From contig JAPNUO010000009.1 in NCBI GenBank assembly GCA_026627065.1, positions 1-64,000 on the forward strand: a DNA stretch of 64,000 bases, in the 5' to 3' direction. This stretch comes from Bacillota bacterium (lineage in GTDB: Bacteria > Bacillota > Sulfobacillia > Sulfobacillales > Sulfobacillaceae). Below, piece after piece: positions 15,802 through 24,494 of this stretch. The notes below the pieces were generated by a model that did no database searches, had not been told where the DNA came from, and worked only from the letters and a program-made list of their open reading frames with translations. How positions within the stretch are numbered: position 1 is the stretch's first letter; each line of letters starts with the position of its first letter. Position numbers and translations under genes: made by a program.

Positions 15802-18135
15802 ATGGCCGACGACCCGTTTCGCATTCCGTGGCAACAAGCGCGCCGCCATCTGTCTGCGGACGATTTTGCAACGCTGGACGGCCTAAGCCCGACTGGTCTT
15901 GTCGGACAGGAGCGCGCGCTGGAGGCCATTGAATTTGGCCTGGCGATGCGGGCGCATCTGTTTTTGGTGGGACCGGTCGGGACCGGCAAGCGCACGTACA
16001 TTCGGCACCGGCTGGCGGAATGGGCCAGCCGTCAGCCGACTCCCGCCGACTGGTGTTACGTGCCCAATTTTGCCCGGGAAGAGGAGCCGCGGGCCCTGTC
16101 GGTGCCGGCTGGCCAAGCGCGCGGATTTCAGCGGGCGGTCGACGAGTTTGTCAGCGCCGTGTATAAGGCCTTGCGGGACACGTTTGATTCCGACGCCTAT
16201 GCCCGCCACCGGCAGAGCTTGCTCGCCGAGTTTGAGGCGCGCCAGCAGGGACTGTGGGCCACGCTGATGGAGACCGCGCGCCGGCTCGGCTTTGCCGTAG
16301 AAACGACGCCGACCGGCCAAGTGCTGGCGGTGCCGCTAAAGCCAGACGGCGCCCCGTTTCGTCCGGACGAATTTCAAGAGCTGCCCGAGGCAGTGCGCCA
16401 TCGGTATCAAGAGCAGCAGGCAGCCTTGGCCGAACCCATGGAGATGACCTTGCGGCGCGTCCGCAATCTGGAGCGGGAAGCGCGCGAGGCGCTGGCGGCC
16501 ATGGACCGCGAGGCTGCCGAGAATGCCATGAAACATCTGCTGGAAGCGGTGCAAGCGCCCTACCAAGGCACGCCGGCGGGGGAATATTTTGCGGAGATTG
16601 TCCAAGATGTTTTAGATCACCTCGGCGATTTTGAGCGCGACGAGGCCGATCGCGTCTCCCGCTGGGTCCTCCGCTATCGCGTGCACGTGTTGGTGGAACA
16701 CGCGCCTGGTTCCGGTGCGCCCGTCATCATGGAAAATCATCCGACGCTGTCCAACCTGGTGGGCCAGCTCAACTACAAACAGGTGCAAGGGATGCTGGTG
16801 GCGACGCTCGACGGCATTGTGGCGGGCAGCCTTCTCAAGGCCAACGGCGGATATCTCATCGTCATGGCCGACGACCTCATCAAGGAACCGTACGCCTACG
16901 ACGCCTTAAAGCGGGTGCTCCGCGAAGGGCGGCTGACGATTGAGAACGGGCCGGAATCGCTGAGCTGGATGCGGCTCGCGCTCTTTCAGCCGGAGCCGAT
17001 TCCGCTGGATGTGACCGTAGTGCTGGTGGGGACCCCCCAAGTCTATTATGCCCTCTACAATTATGACCCCGACTTTCGCCGCTTTTTCAAAATCAAGGCG
17101 GACTTTGCGCCCGATATGCCGGCGACGGAGGAAAACGTGCGCCGCTTGGCGCGCATTCTCGCCAATGCGGCGGAAGATCACGGCCAGCCGTTGCCGGATG
17201 CGGACGCCCTGGCCGCGCTGGTAGAGGTGGCGATGGCCATGGCGGAGGACCAGGAGCGCCTCTCGACACAACTGGGGGAAATTCTGGCGGTGCTGGACGA
17301 GGCCGAGGTCTGGGCACGCCAAGAAAACGCGGGGCACGTCGCGCGCCGCCATGTGGAGGAGGCGGTCAACCGACGCCGCATCCGCTCGGGGGGACCGGCC
17401 GATCTCATGCACCGGTTGATCCAAGATGGCACCTTAATCATTGCGACGGAAGGGCACGTCGTCGGCCAAGTCAACGGGTTGGCGGTCATGAGTGCGGGCG
17501 ACGCGCCGTTTGGACATCCCTCGCGCATCACGGCGACAGTCTGGGCGGGCGAAAGCGGCATCGTCAACATCGAGCGCCAGACGCGGCAGTCCGGCACCAC
17601 GCACAGCAAAGGGGTCCTGACGTTGGCTGGGTTCTTTTCGGGGCGGTTCGGCGCCCGCCATCCCTTAAGCTTTAGCGCCAGCATTGGTTTTGAGCAAATG
17701 TATGACGGGGTGGACGGAGACAGCGCCTCCAGTGCGGAGCTATACGCTCTCCTCTCGGCGCTGGCCGGCATCGGCGTGGACCAGGGAATTGCCGTGACGG
17801 GTTCCGTGGATCAGTTTGGCACGGTGCAGCCCATCGGCGGGGTCAACCACAAGATCGAAGGCTTTTTCCAAGTCTGCCGCGCGGCTGGCCTTTCCGGCAA
17901 GCAAGGGGTCATGATCCCCCGGCGAAACCTTCGAAACCTGATGGTTTCCGCCGAGGTCCAGGAGGCGCTCAGGGAAGGGCTGTTTCACATCTGGGCGGTT
18001 GACACGGTGGACCAAGGCATTGAGATTTTAACCGGAATGCCCGCCGGGTCCCCGGAAGATGGGCCAAACACCGTGATGGGGCGGGTGGCCCAGAAGCTGG
18101 CCGAGTTTTACGAGATCGTGCGGCCTCGTGATTAG
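15802..18135 (+). CDS. Lon-like ATP-dependent protease (LonB/AAA, archaeal-type layout)
   Basis: A 777-residue protein: AAA ATPase with Walker A GPVGTGKR (about 57-64), a long helical insertion around 110-260, Walker B-type YLIVMADDL around 353-361, and a C-terminal Lon protease domain. The catalytic Ser lies in the GDSAS motif (about 639-643) and Lys684 in GGVNHKIEGFF, so the Ser-Lys dyad is intact. The arrangement lacks the LonA N-terminal domain. It probably degrades misfolded or regulatory proteins. The ATG follows GAGGGGAAGAAGGAT. Confidence 0.88.
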   Translation: MADDPFRIPWQQARRHLSADDFATLDGLSPTGLVGQERALEAIEFGLAMRAHLFLVGPVGTGKRTYIRHRLAEWASRQPTPADWCYVPNFAREEEPRALSVPAGQARGFQRAVDEFVSAVYKALRDTFDSDAYARHRQSLLAEFEARQQGLWATLMETARRLGFAVETTPTGQVLAVPLKPDGAPFRPDEFQELPEAVRHRYQEQQAALAEPMEMTLRRVRNLEREAREALAAMDREAAENAMKHLLEAVQAPYQGTPAGEYFAEIVQDVLDHLGDFERDEADRVSRWVLRYRVHVLVEHAPGSGAPVIMENHPTLSNLVGQLNYKQVQGMLVATLDGIVAGSLLKANGGYLIVMADDLIKEPYAYDALKRVLREGRLTIENGPESLSWMRLALFQPEPIPLDVTVVLVGTPQVYYALYNYDPDFRRFFKIKADFAPDMPATEENVRRLARILANAAEDHGQPLPDADALAALVEVAMAMAEDQERLSTQLGEILAVLDEAEVWARQENAGHVARRHVEEAVNRRRIRSGGPADLMHRLIQDGTLIIATEGHVVGQVNGLAVMSAGDAPFGHPSRITATVWAGESGIVNIERQTRQSGTTHSKGVLTLAGFFSGRFGARHPLSFSASIGFEQMYDGVDGDSASSAELYALLSALAGIGVDQGIAVTGSVDQFGTVQPIGGVNHKIEGFFQVCRAAGLSGKQGVMIPRRNLRNLMVSAEVQEALREGLFHIWAVDTVDQGIEILTGMPAGSPEDGPNTVMGRVAQKLAEFYEIVRPRD

Positions 18136-18170
18136 GGATCGCGGTGTCGCCTACCAAGGAGGGGAATCGG

Positions 18171-19436
18171 ATGAAGATGGTGTCCTTTGATGACGCCTTG
18201 CAAGATCTCGGCCACAACATGTCGGTGTACGTGCAGGGCATTGCCATGACGCCCACCGCCCTGTTGGAGGCGCTCAGCGAGCGGTGTCGCTGCCTCTCGG
18301 GCGTCAGGCTATACCATATCCACCTCGAGGGTCCGACGCCTCACCTGGACGCCGGGTTGGCGGGAAAACTTCACGACATCTCTTGGTTTGTCGGCCGCAA
18401 TACCCGCGACGCGGTCAACCGCGGGGCTGCCGACCACCTTCCCCTCTTTTTGTCCGACATTCCGCGATTCATCGAACAGCAAATGGCGCTGGACTATGCC
18501 TTGATTCAGGTGAGCCCGCCCGACAAGTACGGTTACGTCAGCTTGGGCACCAGCGTGGAAGCGGCGCTGTCTGCTATCAAGCGCGCGCGCACGGTGGTGG
18601 CGCAGGTCAACCCTCAGGTGCCGCGCGTTCGCGGCGCTGCCGAAGTTCCGGCCTCGGCCATCACCTGGGGCGTCTGGCACGAGGCACCGCTTCACACCAT
18701 GCCGACGCCGCCCCGGGATGCGGTGACGTCGCAAATTGCGGCATACGTGGCGGAATTGGTGCCGGACCGGGCCACGCTGCAGCTGGGTATTGGAGCGATC
18801 CCCAATGCCGTCTTGGAAGCGCTTCGGAATCATCGCGACCTAGGGATCCACAGCGAGATGATCTCGGACGGGATTCAGCCCTTGATGGAGTCGGGGGTGA
18901 TTACTGGACGGTACAAAGCCGTCGACGTCGGGTTGGTGGTGGCCACCTTCGCCTTTGGCAGCGCCCGCTTTTACGGGTTCTTGAATGAAAACCCGGCGAT
19001 CTCCCTGCGTTCGGTGGATTATACCAACGACACCGCCGTCATTCGCCGCCATCCCCGCATGATTTCGATCAACTCGGCGATCGAGGTGGATGTGACCGGC
19101 CAAGTGGCGGCCGAATCGGTGGGCACGCGCGTGGTTTCCGGGGTCGGGGGACAAATGGATTTTGTGCGGGGCGCGAGCTTGGCGCCGGACGGTCTCTCGA
19201 TTATTGCCCTGCCGTCGCGCACGCGCGACGGCAAACCGCGCATTGTGCCGACCCTTCATCCGGGGGCGGCGGTCACCACCACGCGCAATCACGTCCAGTA
19301 CGTGGTGACGGAGTATGGCAGCGTCAACTTGCACGGATTGACATTGCGCGAGCGCGTGCGCGCTCTGATTGGCTTGGCGCATCCCGCGGATCGGGACGCG
19401 TTGGAGCGCTATGCCAAGGACGCCTGGTTCCTCTAG
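18171..19436 (+). CDS. Acetyl-CoA hydrolase / 4-hydroxybutyrate-type CoA-transferase
   Basis: A 421-residue member of the acetyl-CoA hydrolase/transferase family (Cat1, Cat2/AbfT). Signatures are PDKYGYVSLG, LQLGIGAIPNAVL, HSEMISDG (expected to carry the catalytic Glu), GGQMDFVRGA and VVTEYGSVNLHG. It would move CoA between acetyl-CoA and an organic acid, or hydrolyse acyl-CoA; the acyl specificity cannot be read. The ATG at 18171 has AAGGAGGGGA five bases upstream, and an in-frame ATG at 18177 is less likely. It follows the Lon-like gene by 35 bp. Confidence 0.87.
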   Translation: MKMVSFDDALQDLGHNMSVYVQGIAMTPTALLEALSERCRCLSGVRLYHIHLEGPTPHLDAGLAGKLHDISWFVGRNTRDAVNRGAADHLPLFLSDIPRFIEQQMALDYALIQVSPPDKYGYVSLGTSVEAALSAIKRARTVVAQVNPQVPRVRGAAEVPASAITWGVWHEAPLHTMPTPPRDAVTSQIAAYVAELVPDRATLQLGIGAIPNAVLEALRNHRDLGIHSEMISDGIQPLMESGVITGRYKAVDVGLVVATFAFGSARFYGFLNENPAISLRSVDYTNDTAVIRRHPRMISINSAIEVDVTGQVAAESVGTRVVSGVGGQMDFVRGASLAPDGLSIIALPSRTRDGKPRIVPTLHPGAAVTTTRNHVQYVVTEYGSVNLHGLTLRERVRALIGLAHPADRDALERYAKDAWFL

Positions 19437-19675
19437 GGGCTGGTGAAAGAGAATGCGCGCCTGGCCCGGCGAAACGGAAAATATGGGGCGGGAGACTCTG
19501 GGCGGAAGCACGGCTCGCCCTCGACAATAGCGGCCGCAACGAGTCGAGATCACGCCTCCGTGACGGCACGGTCCGTAAAAGAGGGGCGGCCGGCAATGTC
19601 TTGGAGAGTGATTCGGACCTGCTTGAATTCCAGCGGATAAGGGGGTGGACGCGTTCGCTCGGGGCCTGAGAGCCG

Positions 19676-21070
19676 CTAAATGGATCGCGCCAGCCGGTCC
19701 AGCGCCTCGAATTGGGTGGGATGGGGGAAGGTCATCGCCGCCAGTTCACGGGCGGTGAGCCCTAGACGCACTGCCATATGCGCCGCCGCAGACAGTTCGA
19801 CCGACGACACGCCTACCCCGTGGATGCCTACAATGCGGCCGTCAGCGCGCCGCAGCACCACTTTCAGCTGGCCTTCCAGTTCTCCCCGAATTTGTGCCCA
19901 GGCCTCCACTCCCATGGGGCGCGTGAATTCTTCCACGCGCATGCCGCGCGCCTCAGCCATGGCGCGCGTGAGCCCCACGGAAAACAGCTCAGGGCGGGAA
20001 AACACGGTGGTGGGCATTTCCTCAGGAATGAAACGGTCGGGATCTTCGCCCTCGGACAAGATCGCCCGCGCGGCAATTTCGCTCATGCGGACCGCCGAAT
20101 GGAAGAGCATGGAGAGGCCGGTGACGTCCCCGGCGGCGTAAATGTGGGGCACGTTAGTGCGCATTTTTTCGTCGACCAGAATCCCGTGTGGCGTGTATTG
20201 GATGCCCGCGCGGTCCAAGCCCAAGTCTTGGGGGAGGTGCGGCTGTCGCCCGAGAGCCGCAAGCACTTCGGCTGCCTGGAGAGTCACGGGCGATTGGTCG
20301 GCGAGGCGGTGGCCACGGACAGTCATGGCTCCGGGCTGGCCGTCGACGCGATCCACGCGGACGCCTGTGAGGACTGTGACGCGCTGAGCCAAAGCCTCCG
20401 AGACCAGGTGAACCAGGTCGGGGTCCATGGTGGGCAAAAGCGTGGGGGCGAGTTCGACCAGGGTGACCGCGACACCAAGATCGCTCAGCATGGAGGCGGT
20501 CTCCACCCCGATGTACCCGCCGCCAATGATGATGAGGCTCTCCGGCAACTGCCCGACGGCGTCGCGCCAGGCGAACAGCTGATGATGCGTCCACGCTTGC
20601 TCCAGCCCGGGAATGGGAGGCAGGACCGCTTCCGATCCGGTGGCGACAATGATGTCGTCCGCCTCGGTGGTGAAGGTGGTGTCATGCTCCCAGTCCTCGA
20701 CCGCCAGACGACGGGCGTCTACGAATCGGGCACGGCCACGGACCACAGTGAGGCGGGACGCCTCGCGGATTTCGGCCGCGTGTTGCTGGTAGCGCCGCGT
20801 TTGCACGCCGTCCTTATAATCGCGGATGTTTTGCCAAGGGGCGGCAACGCGATTCACAGACAGGCCGAAATAATCCAGGCGGGATGCCGCGTGCCAGGCT
20901 ACAGTGGCCTCGCGCACCGCCTTGGAGGGCACGCAGCCTTCATAGAGGCAGTTGCCGCCCAAGTTTCCTTTTTCGTCGATCAAAAGCACCGTTCGGCCGC
21001 TTTGCGCTAACCGAAACGCGGCAGGATAGCCGCCCCCGCCGCCGCCGATAATGGCCACATCGTACTTCAT
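19676..21070 (-). CDS. Dihydrolipoamide dehydrogenase-like pyridine nucleotide-disulfide oxidoreductase
   Basis: A 464-residue class I disulfide oxidoreductase: FAD motif AIIGGGGGGYPAA, redox disulfide C41-LYEG-C46 (GGNCLYEGCVPSK), NAD motif IIIGGGYIGVE, second FAD motif IYAAGDVTG and C-terminal FPHPTQFEAL in place of the usual HPHPT. It could be a dihydrolipoamide dehydrogenase or a relative such as a mercuric or Mtr-type reductase. No 2-oxoacid dehydrogenase genes are nearby, so the partner is unknown. The final His-Pro active-site segment is present. Confidence 0.8.
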   Translation of the reverse strand: MKYDVAIIGGGGGGYPAAFRLAQSGRTVLLIDEKGNLGGNCLYEGCVPSKAVREATVAWHAASRLDYFGLSVNRVAAPWQNIRDYKDGVQTRRYQQHAAEIREASRLTVVRGRARFVDARRLAVEDWEHDTTFTTEADDIIVATGSEAVLPPIPGLEQAWTHHQLFAWRDAVGQLPESLIIIGGGYIGVETASMLSDLGVAVTLVELAPTLLPTMDPDLVHLVSEALAQRVTVLTGVRVDRVDGQPGAMTVRGHRLADQSPVTLQAAEVLAALGRQPHLPQDLGLDRAGIQYTPHGILVDEKMRTNVPHIYAAGDVTGLSMLFHSAVRMSEIAARAILSEGEDPDRFIPEEMPTTVFSRPELFSVGLTRAMAEARGMRVEEFTRPMGVEAWAQIRGELEGQLKVVLRRADGRIVGIHGVGVSSVELSAAAHMAVRLGLTARELAAMTFPHPTQFEALDRLARSI

Positions 21071-21128
21071 GATTCGGCCTCCTTCTTCAGAGCCTTCGCG
21101 TGTGGGCTCCGGGGATTCTGTCGTTGGC

Positions 21129-22142
21129 TTACCCGACTGCCTTGAGGCATCCGGGATCGCTGGCCACCAAACTCTGGGTCATGGCATAGGCGCGGGCTCG
21201 CGAACCGCCGCATTCGTCTCGGTACTGGCAACGGCCGCAGGCCCCATCAAAGCCGCTCGGGTCGCGAAGCAGCCGAAAGAGCGGCGAGTCGCGGTAGATC
21301 GTCGAAAACGGGGTGTGGCGGACATTGCCTGCGGACACGGGAAGATATCCGCTGGGATAGACTTCGCCCCGATGATCGATGAAGGCGAAGCCACGCGCTT
21401 CGCGAGCCACGGTTCGCGGCGGGTCGAGCGGATTCGCCTCATGGCGGACGCGGGCCCACTGCGGAGCCCCGACGGTGGTGATGCGCATGGGGCGGGGCGG
21501 CTGAAAGCGAACAAGCCATTGGAGGACGCGCTCGATTTGCTCGCTGCTCAGCGTGTCCTGAAGCCGCGCGCGACCCGTCGGAATGACGAAAAAGAGTTCC
21601 CAGCTGCTGGCGCCGAGTTGATCGACGAGGGCGGCCAGGGCCGGCAGCTGGTCCACGGTGTATGGACTGACCGAGGTGTTGATTTGAAGCTTGATTCCGC
21701 GGCTCACAACGTCTTGGGCGACCTTTACGGTCCGATCATAGGTGCCTCGCACTCCACGAAAACGGTCATGCGTCGCAGCGTCCGCCCCGTCTAAGCTGAG
21801 CGACACCGACCGCACGCCGAGCGCTTGCCAGCGATCCAAGACGGACGGCGTCAACCGCGGCGTGACGCTCGGCGCGAGCGCGGTGATGAGGCCGCGCGCG
21901 ATGGCGGCTTGGATGATGTCCTCGAGATCGGGGCGTTCCAACGGATCGCCCCCGGTAAACACCAGGACGGGGGGCCGTGCAAAGTGTTCGGCAAAGTCGT
22001 CCAGTACCGGGATGATGTCGCCGAGGAGGAGTTCTTCGGGATCCCGGCGGGGGATCGCTTTTGCACGGCAGTGGCGACAGTGCAGCTGGCAAGCGCGCGT
22101 CAATTCCCAGGTGACGACATGGGGAGCGTCGGCATAAGACAT
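21129..22142 (-). CDS. Radical SAM/SPASM protein
   Basis: A 337-residue radical SAM enzyme with CxxxCxxC (C18, C22, C25: CQLHCRHC), FTGGDPLERPDL and LSLDGADAATHD. A C-terminal SPASM-like Cys cluster contains CGRCQYRDECGG and a later Cys. The overall form resembles haem-modifying and peptide-maturase rSAM families (AhbC/NirJ-like, TIGR04053-like), and a precise role cannot be stated. The ATG at 22142 follows GAGAGGATGT; an upstream in-frame start has no site. It is the last gene after the two USP genes and a small membrane protein on the same strand. Confidence 0.8.
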   Translation of the reverse strand: MSYADAPHVVTWELTRACQLHCRHCRAKAIPRRDPEELLLGDIIPVLDDFAEHFARPPVLVFTGGDPLERPDLEDIIQAAIARGLITALAPSVTPRLTPSVLDRWQALGVRSVSLSLDGADAATHDRFRGVRGTYDRTVKVAQDVVSRGIKLQINTSVSPYTVDQLPALAALVDQLGASSWELFFVIPTGRARLQDTLSSEQIERVLQWLVRFQPPRPMRITTVGAPQWARVRHEANPLDPPRTVAREARGFAFIDHRGEVYPSGYLPVSAGNVRHTPFSTIYRDSPLFRLLRDPSGFDGACGRCQYRDECGGSRARAYAMTQSLVASDPGCLKAVG

Positions 22143-22188
22143 TACGGCACATCCTCTCTGGAAAGATGGCAGGGACAACGCCCTCGCA

Positions 22189-22506
22189 TTAATTCCATTT
22201 GCGGTGCAAAGAGGCAGATTTCAACGATCCTGGCGCGCCCGGGACGGCTCGGCGGTGGCGGATCGCGTAGCGATGGCGATACCACGCGCGCTTGGGCCCG
22301 CGGGGAAACGCGACGACGACGGAATGGCGCCTTCTTTGACGGGGCCGCGCGCGGGACCGGGGGTATCGTCCGTGCTTGCGCGTGGCGGGCTCACTGGCCC
22401 GGGCGACCATGATGAGAAAGGCAGTGATGATAACCAAGATCCCAATCACCGCGACAATCCATGTCCACCCGGCGGGATCGCTGGCGTGCATGACTGGTAC
22501 CATCAT
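22189..22506 (-). CDS. Small single-span membrane protein with Arg-rich tail
   Basis: A 105-residue protein: short N-terminus, one strong membrane span (about residues 12-35, WTWIVAVIGILVIITAFLIM), then a very basic tail (RKHGRYPRSRARPRQRRRH). An AAAGGAGGGAAAATCCGC leader supports the ATGATG start. No family is recognised. It may be a membrane-tethered, nucleic-acid- or lipid-interacting protein, but that is only inferred from charge. Its position between USP and radical SAM genes suggests a stress-linked operon. Confidence 0.55.
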   Translation of the reverse strand: MMVPVMHASDPAGWTWIVAVIGILVIITAFLIMVARASEPATRKHGRYPRSRARPRQRRRHSVVVAFPRGPKRAWYRHRYAIRHRRAVPGAPGSLKSASLHRKWN

Positions 22507-22536
22507 GCGGATTTTCCCTCCTTTGCGTTTACTCAC

Positions 22537-22962
22537 TTAGGCCTTGTCCGCTTGGCGTTCGGGTTCGACAATGGTGACGGGCACGGGGGAACGCTGAAAG
22601 ACGGCGAAGGCTACGCTGCCAATCCAATGTTCAATGGGGGAGGTTCCGCGCCGGCCCATGACGATGAGATCGATATCGTGGTCAATCGCATAGCGCACGA
22701 TCTCTTCGTGCGGCACCCCGATGACCGACAGCGTTTCTACCGAGGGGCAGCAGCCGAGAGCACGCTCGGTGGCTTCCAGGATCTGTTCCGACTGCCGGCG
22801 CGCGGCCACGAACGCGTCTTGCGACGAATACTCCAGCTGCGGCGTCATGACGTGCAGCAGGGTCACCGTTAAGGGTTCGCCGGCCAGGTGGCGGCTGACC
22901 CAGGTGGCGGCGCTCAGGGCAGATGCGGAACCATCGGTAGGCAACAACACGGCGAGCGACAT
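22537..22962 (-). CDS. Universal stress protein (UspA family)
   Basis: A 141-residue single-domain USP: AVLLPTDGSASALSA at the start, VETLSVIGVPHEEIVRYA, and the ATP-binding-type DLIVMGRRGTSPIEHWIGSVAFAVFQRSPVPVTIV region near the C-terminus. It is the second of two tandem USP genes, starting 4 bp after the first; its ribosome binding site lies within the end of that gene. Likely an ATP-binding stress or dormancy factor, co-transcribed with 22967-23488 and hence under the same putative DevR-like site. Confidence 0.9.
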   Translation of the reverse strand: MSLAVLLPTDGSASALSAATWVSRHLAGEPLTVTLLHVMTPQLEYSSQDAFVAARRQSEQILEATERALGCCPSVETLSVIGVPHEEIVRYAIDHDIDLIVMGRRGTSPIEHWIGSVAFAVFQRSPVPVTIVEPERQADKA

Positions 22963-22966
22963 GGTA

Positions 22967-23488
22967 TCATCCTTTCTCGTGCGACACGGTTTGGGGAGGC
23001 TCCACCGAACTATCCCAGAGGGGATAAGAGGCGACCACCGTTACGGGGATCGGCGAGGCGTGCACGATGGCAAACGACACGCTGCCCAGCAACGTTCCCA
23101 AGCGGGAATGGCCGCGCCGTCCCACCACAATCATGTCCGCATGATGGCGTTTGGCGTCATCCAGAATAGCTTTGGCAGGGGAAGCTCCTTCAAGCCGCGC
23201 GGTTTCCACCGCCTCGCAGTGGCGGAGCTGGCCGAGAGTCCGCTGAATGGCATCCTCCGCGCGATTTTCCGCGCGCCGCCAGGCCTCCCGCAATGTTTCC
23301 GACTCTAGCCACGTGCCGTCGATGACGAGCCCGTGGAGCGGATATTCGGCATCGAACGAGGAGACCCCAATGACCGACACAATTCGCACCAAAGGATGCT
23401 GGCTGGCAAGGTGTTGGTCGACCCAGGCCGCCGCAGCAAGTGCGCCTGGGGAACCGTCTGTCGCCAAGACAATGATGGGACGCTGCAT
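22967..23488 (-). CDS. Universal stress protein (UspA family)
   Basis: A 173-residue USP: IIVLATDGSPGALAAAAW, then ASPAKAILDDAKRHHADMIVVGRRGHSRLGTLLGSVSFAIVHASPIPVTVV. The G-RR-G..R-(x)9-GS-V ATP-loop pattern is intact. The ATG follows GGGGGGAGGAAC. A DevR-like operator is centred about 78 bp upstream (23558-23573). Heads a transcription unit that probably includes the second USP, the small basic membrane protein and the radical SAM gene. Confidence 0.9.
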   Translation of the reverse strand: MQRPIIVLATDGSPGALAAAAWVDQHLASQHPLVRIVSVIGVSSFDAEYPLHGLVIDGTWLESETLREAWRRAENRAEDAIQRTLGQLRHCEAVETARLEGASPAKAILDDAKRHHADMIVVGRRGHSRLGTLLGSVSFAIVHASPIPVTVVASYPLWDSSVEPPQTVSHEKG

Positions 23489-23557
23489 TGTTGTTCCTCC
23501 CCCCGGTTCGACCTCTCCCGCATGCCTCTATGCTAGCGAGTTCCCGCCAGGCAAAGG

Positions 23558-23573
23558 AGGGCCAAATGACCCA
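23558..23573. promoter_or_regulatory. Putative DevR/DosR-like operator (site B)
   Basis: Read on the minus strand, this is GGGTCATTTGGCCCT with one flanking T. It agrees at nearly every fixed position with the mycobacterial DosR box as I remember it (GGGACTTNNGGCCCT). It lies 70 bp upstream of the USP start at 23488. Confidence 0.55.
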
Positions 23574-23731
23574 TCGTCAGGTGGCCCACTTGCGGGGAAT
23601 TTCTTTGCCAAATGGCACGAACGCGGGCCTACGGGAGCGAGGGTCGGGCCCTCTCCCACAGCGCCCGCGTTGACAGGTGGCCGCTTGCGTTGTGCGGAAG
23701 ACCTGCTGAGACGGATGCTTGCGCGTTTTGC

Positions 23732-24475
23732 CTACTCAGACAATTCACGGCCGGCGACGCGCGACGGGCGACTCCTCTCCCAAGGCAGGTCTGAACGGGC
23801 CAGCCATTCGGCCAAATCTTCCAGGGTGCCCGCCGGTCCGACCTCGAGGCCGCCCATGGCCGGGCCGACGTAAAAGGTGTGCATCCCTACGTGGGCGGCG
23901 GCCAAGTCGTTAAAGGCGTCGTCGCCGACCATGAGACAGTCCTCCGGGGCCACGTCGAGGCGCCGGGCGATCTCTTGGTAATAGGCTGGATACGGCTTGG
24001 TGGACTGAAACAAATCGGTAGCCACCACGTCCCAGGGAATGTGGCGGAGTCCAGCGCGTCCGAGCCGCTCTTCCACCACCGGAAGGTCGTAGATAGGGGT
24101 GGTGGCCAGGGCAATCTTGAGTCCCCGTTGGCGGGCCAGGTGCACCACATCTTGGGCGCCGGGGCGGGGGCGGCCTCCCGGCAAAACTGAGGCGGTCTGG
24201 GTGCGATTAAAGGCGTCAATGTGGGCCCAGAGCCAGTCGGGGGAAACATCCAGGGCGGCCGCCAGCTGATGCATCAGCACCGCGCGATTTGTCTGGGTCG
24301 GGTGCGGGGTGGCCAATGCGCCGACAGCAGCCGACCAAAGCGCAGACTTAAAGCGGGCCGGGGCAATCCATTCGCTCAAAGTGCCACTTAACTTTTCGGT
24401 GTAATCTTCCAAGAACGCGTCCCCGTCCAAGTCGACGAGGGTGCCGTCTAGGTCAAACAGGATGGCTGCCAGCAT
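23732..24475 (-). CDS. HAD-superfamily hydrolase
   Basis: A 247-residue HAD phosphatase-like protein. Motif I is ILFDLDGTLVDLD at the N-terminus, motif II-type LATTPIYD, the Lys of motif III is in QSTKPYPAYY, and motif IV is MVGDDAFNDLAAA. All four motif positions are present, so a catalytically competent phosphohydrolase is likely; the substrate is unknown. The ATG follows CTAAGGAGATGCGCA. It begins 19 bp after the aldehyde dehydrogenase stop on the same strand. Confidence 0.85.
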   Translation of the reverse strand: MLAAILFDLDGTLVDLDGDAFLEDYTEKLSGTLSEWIAPARFKSALWSAAVGALATPHPTQTNRAVLMHQLAAALDVSPDWLWAHIDAFNRTQTASVLPGGRPRPGAQDVVHLARQRGLKIALATTPIYDLPVVEERLGRAGLRHIPWDVVATDLFQSTKPYPAYYQEIARRLDVAPEDCLMVGDDAFNDLAAAHVGMHTFYVGPAMGGLEVGPAGTLEDLAEWLARSDLPWERSRPSRVAGRELSE

Positions 24476-24494
24476 TGCGCATCTCCTTAGTTTC

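Noticed and set aside
19778-21010. Plus-strand 410-residue frame antisense to the dihydrolipoamide dehydrogenase-like gene
   Set aside because: Long because of GC bias; composition is typical of an antisense frame and the minus-strand flavoprotein is certain.
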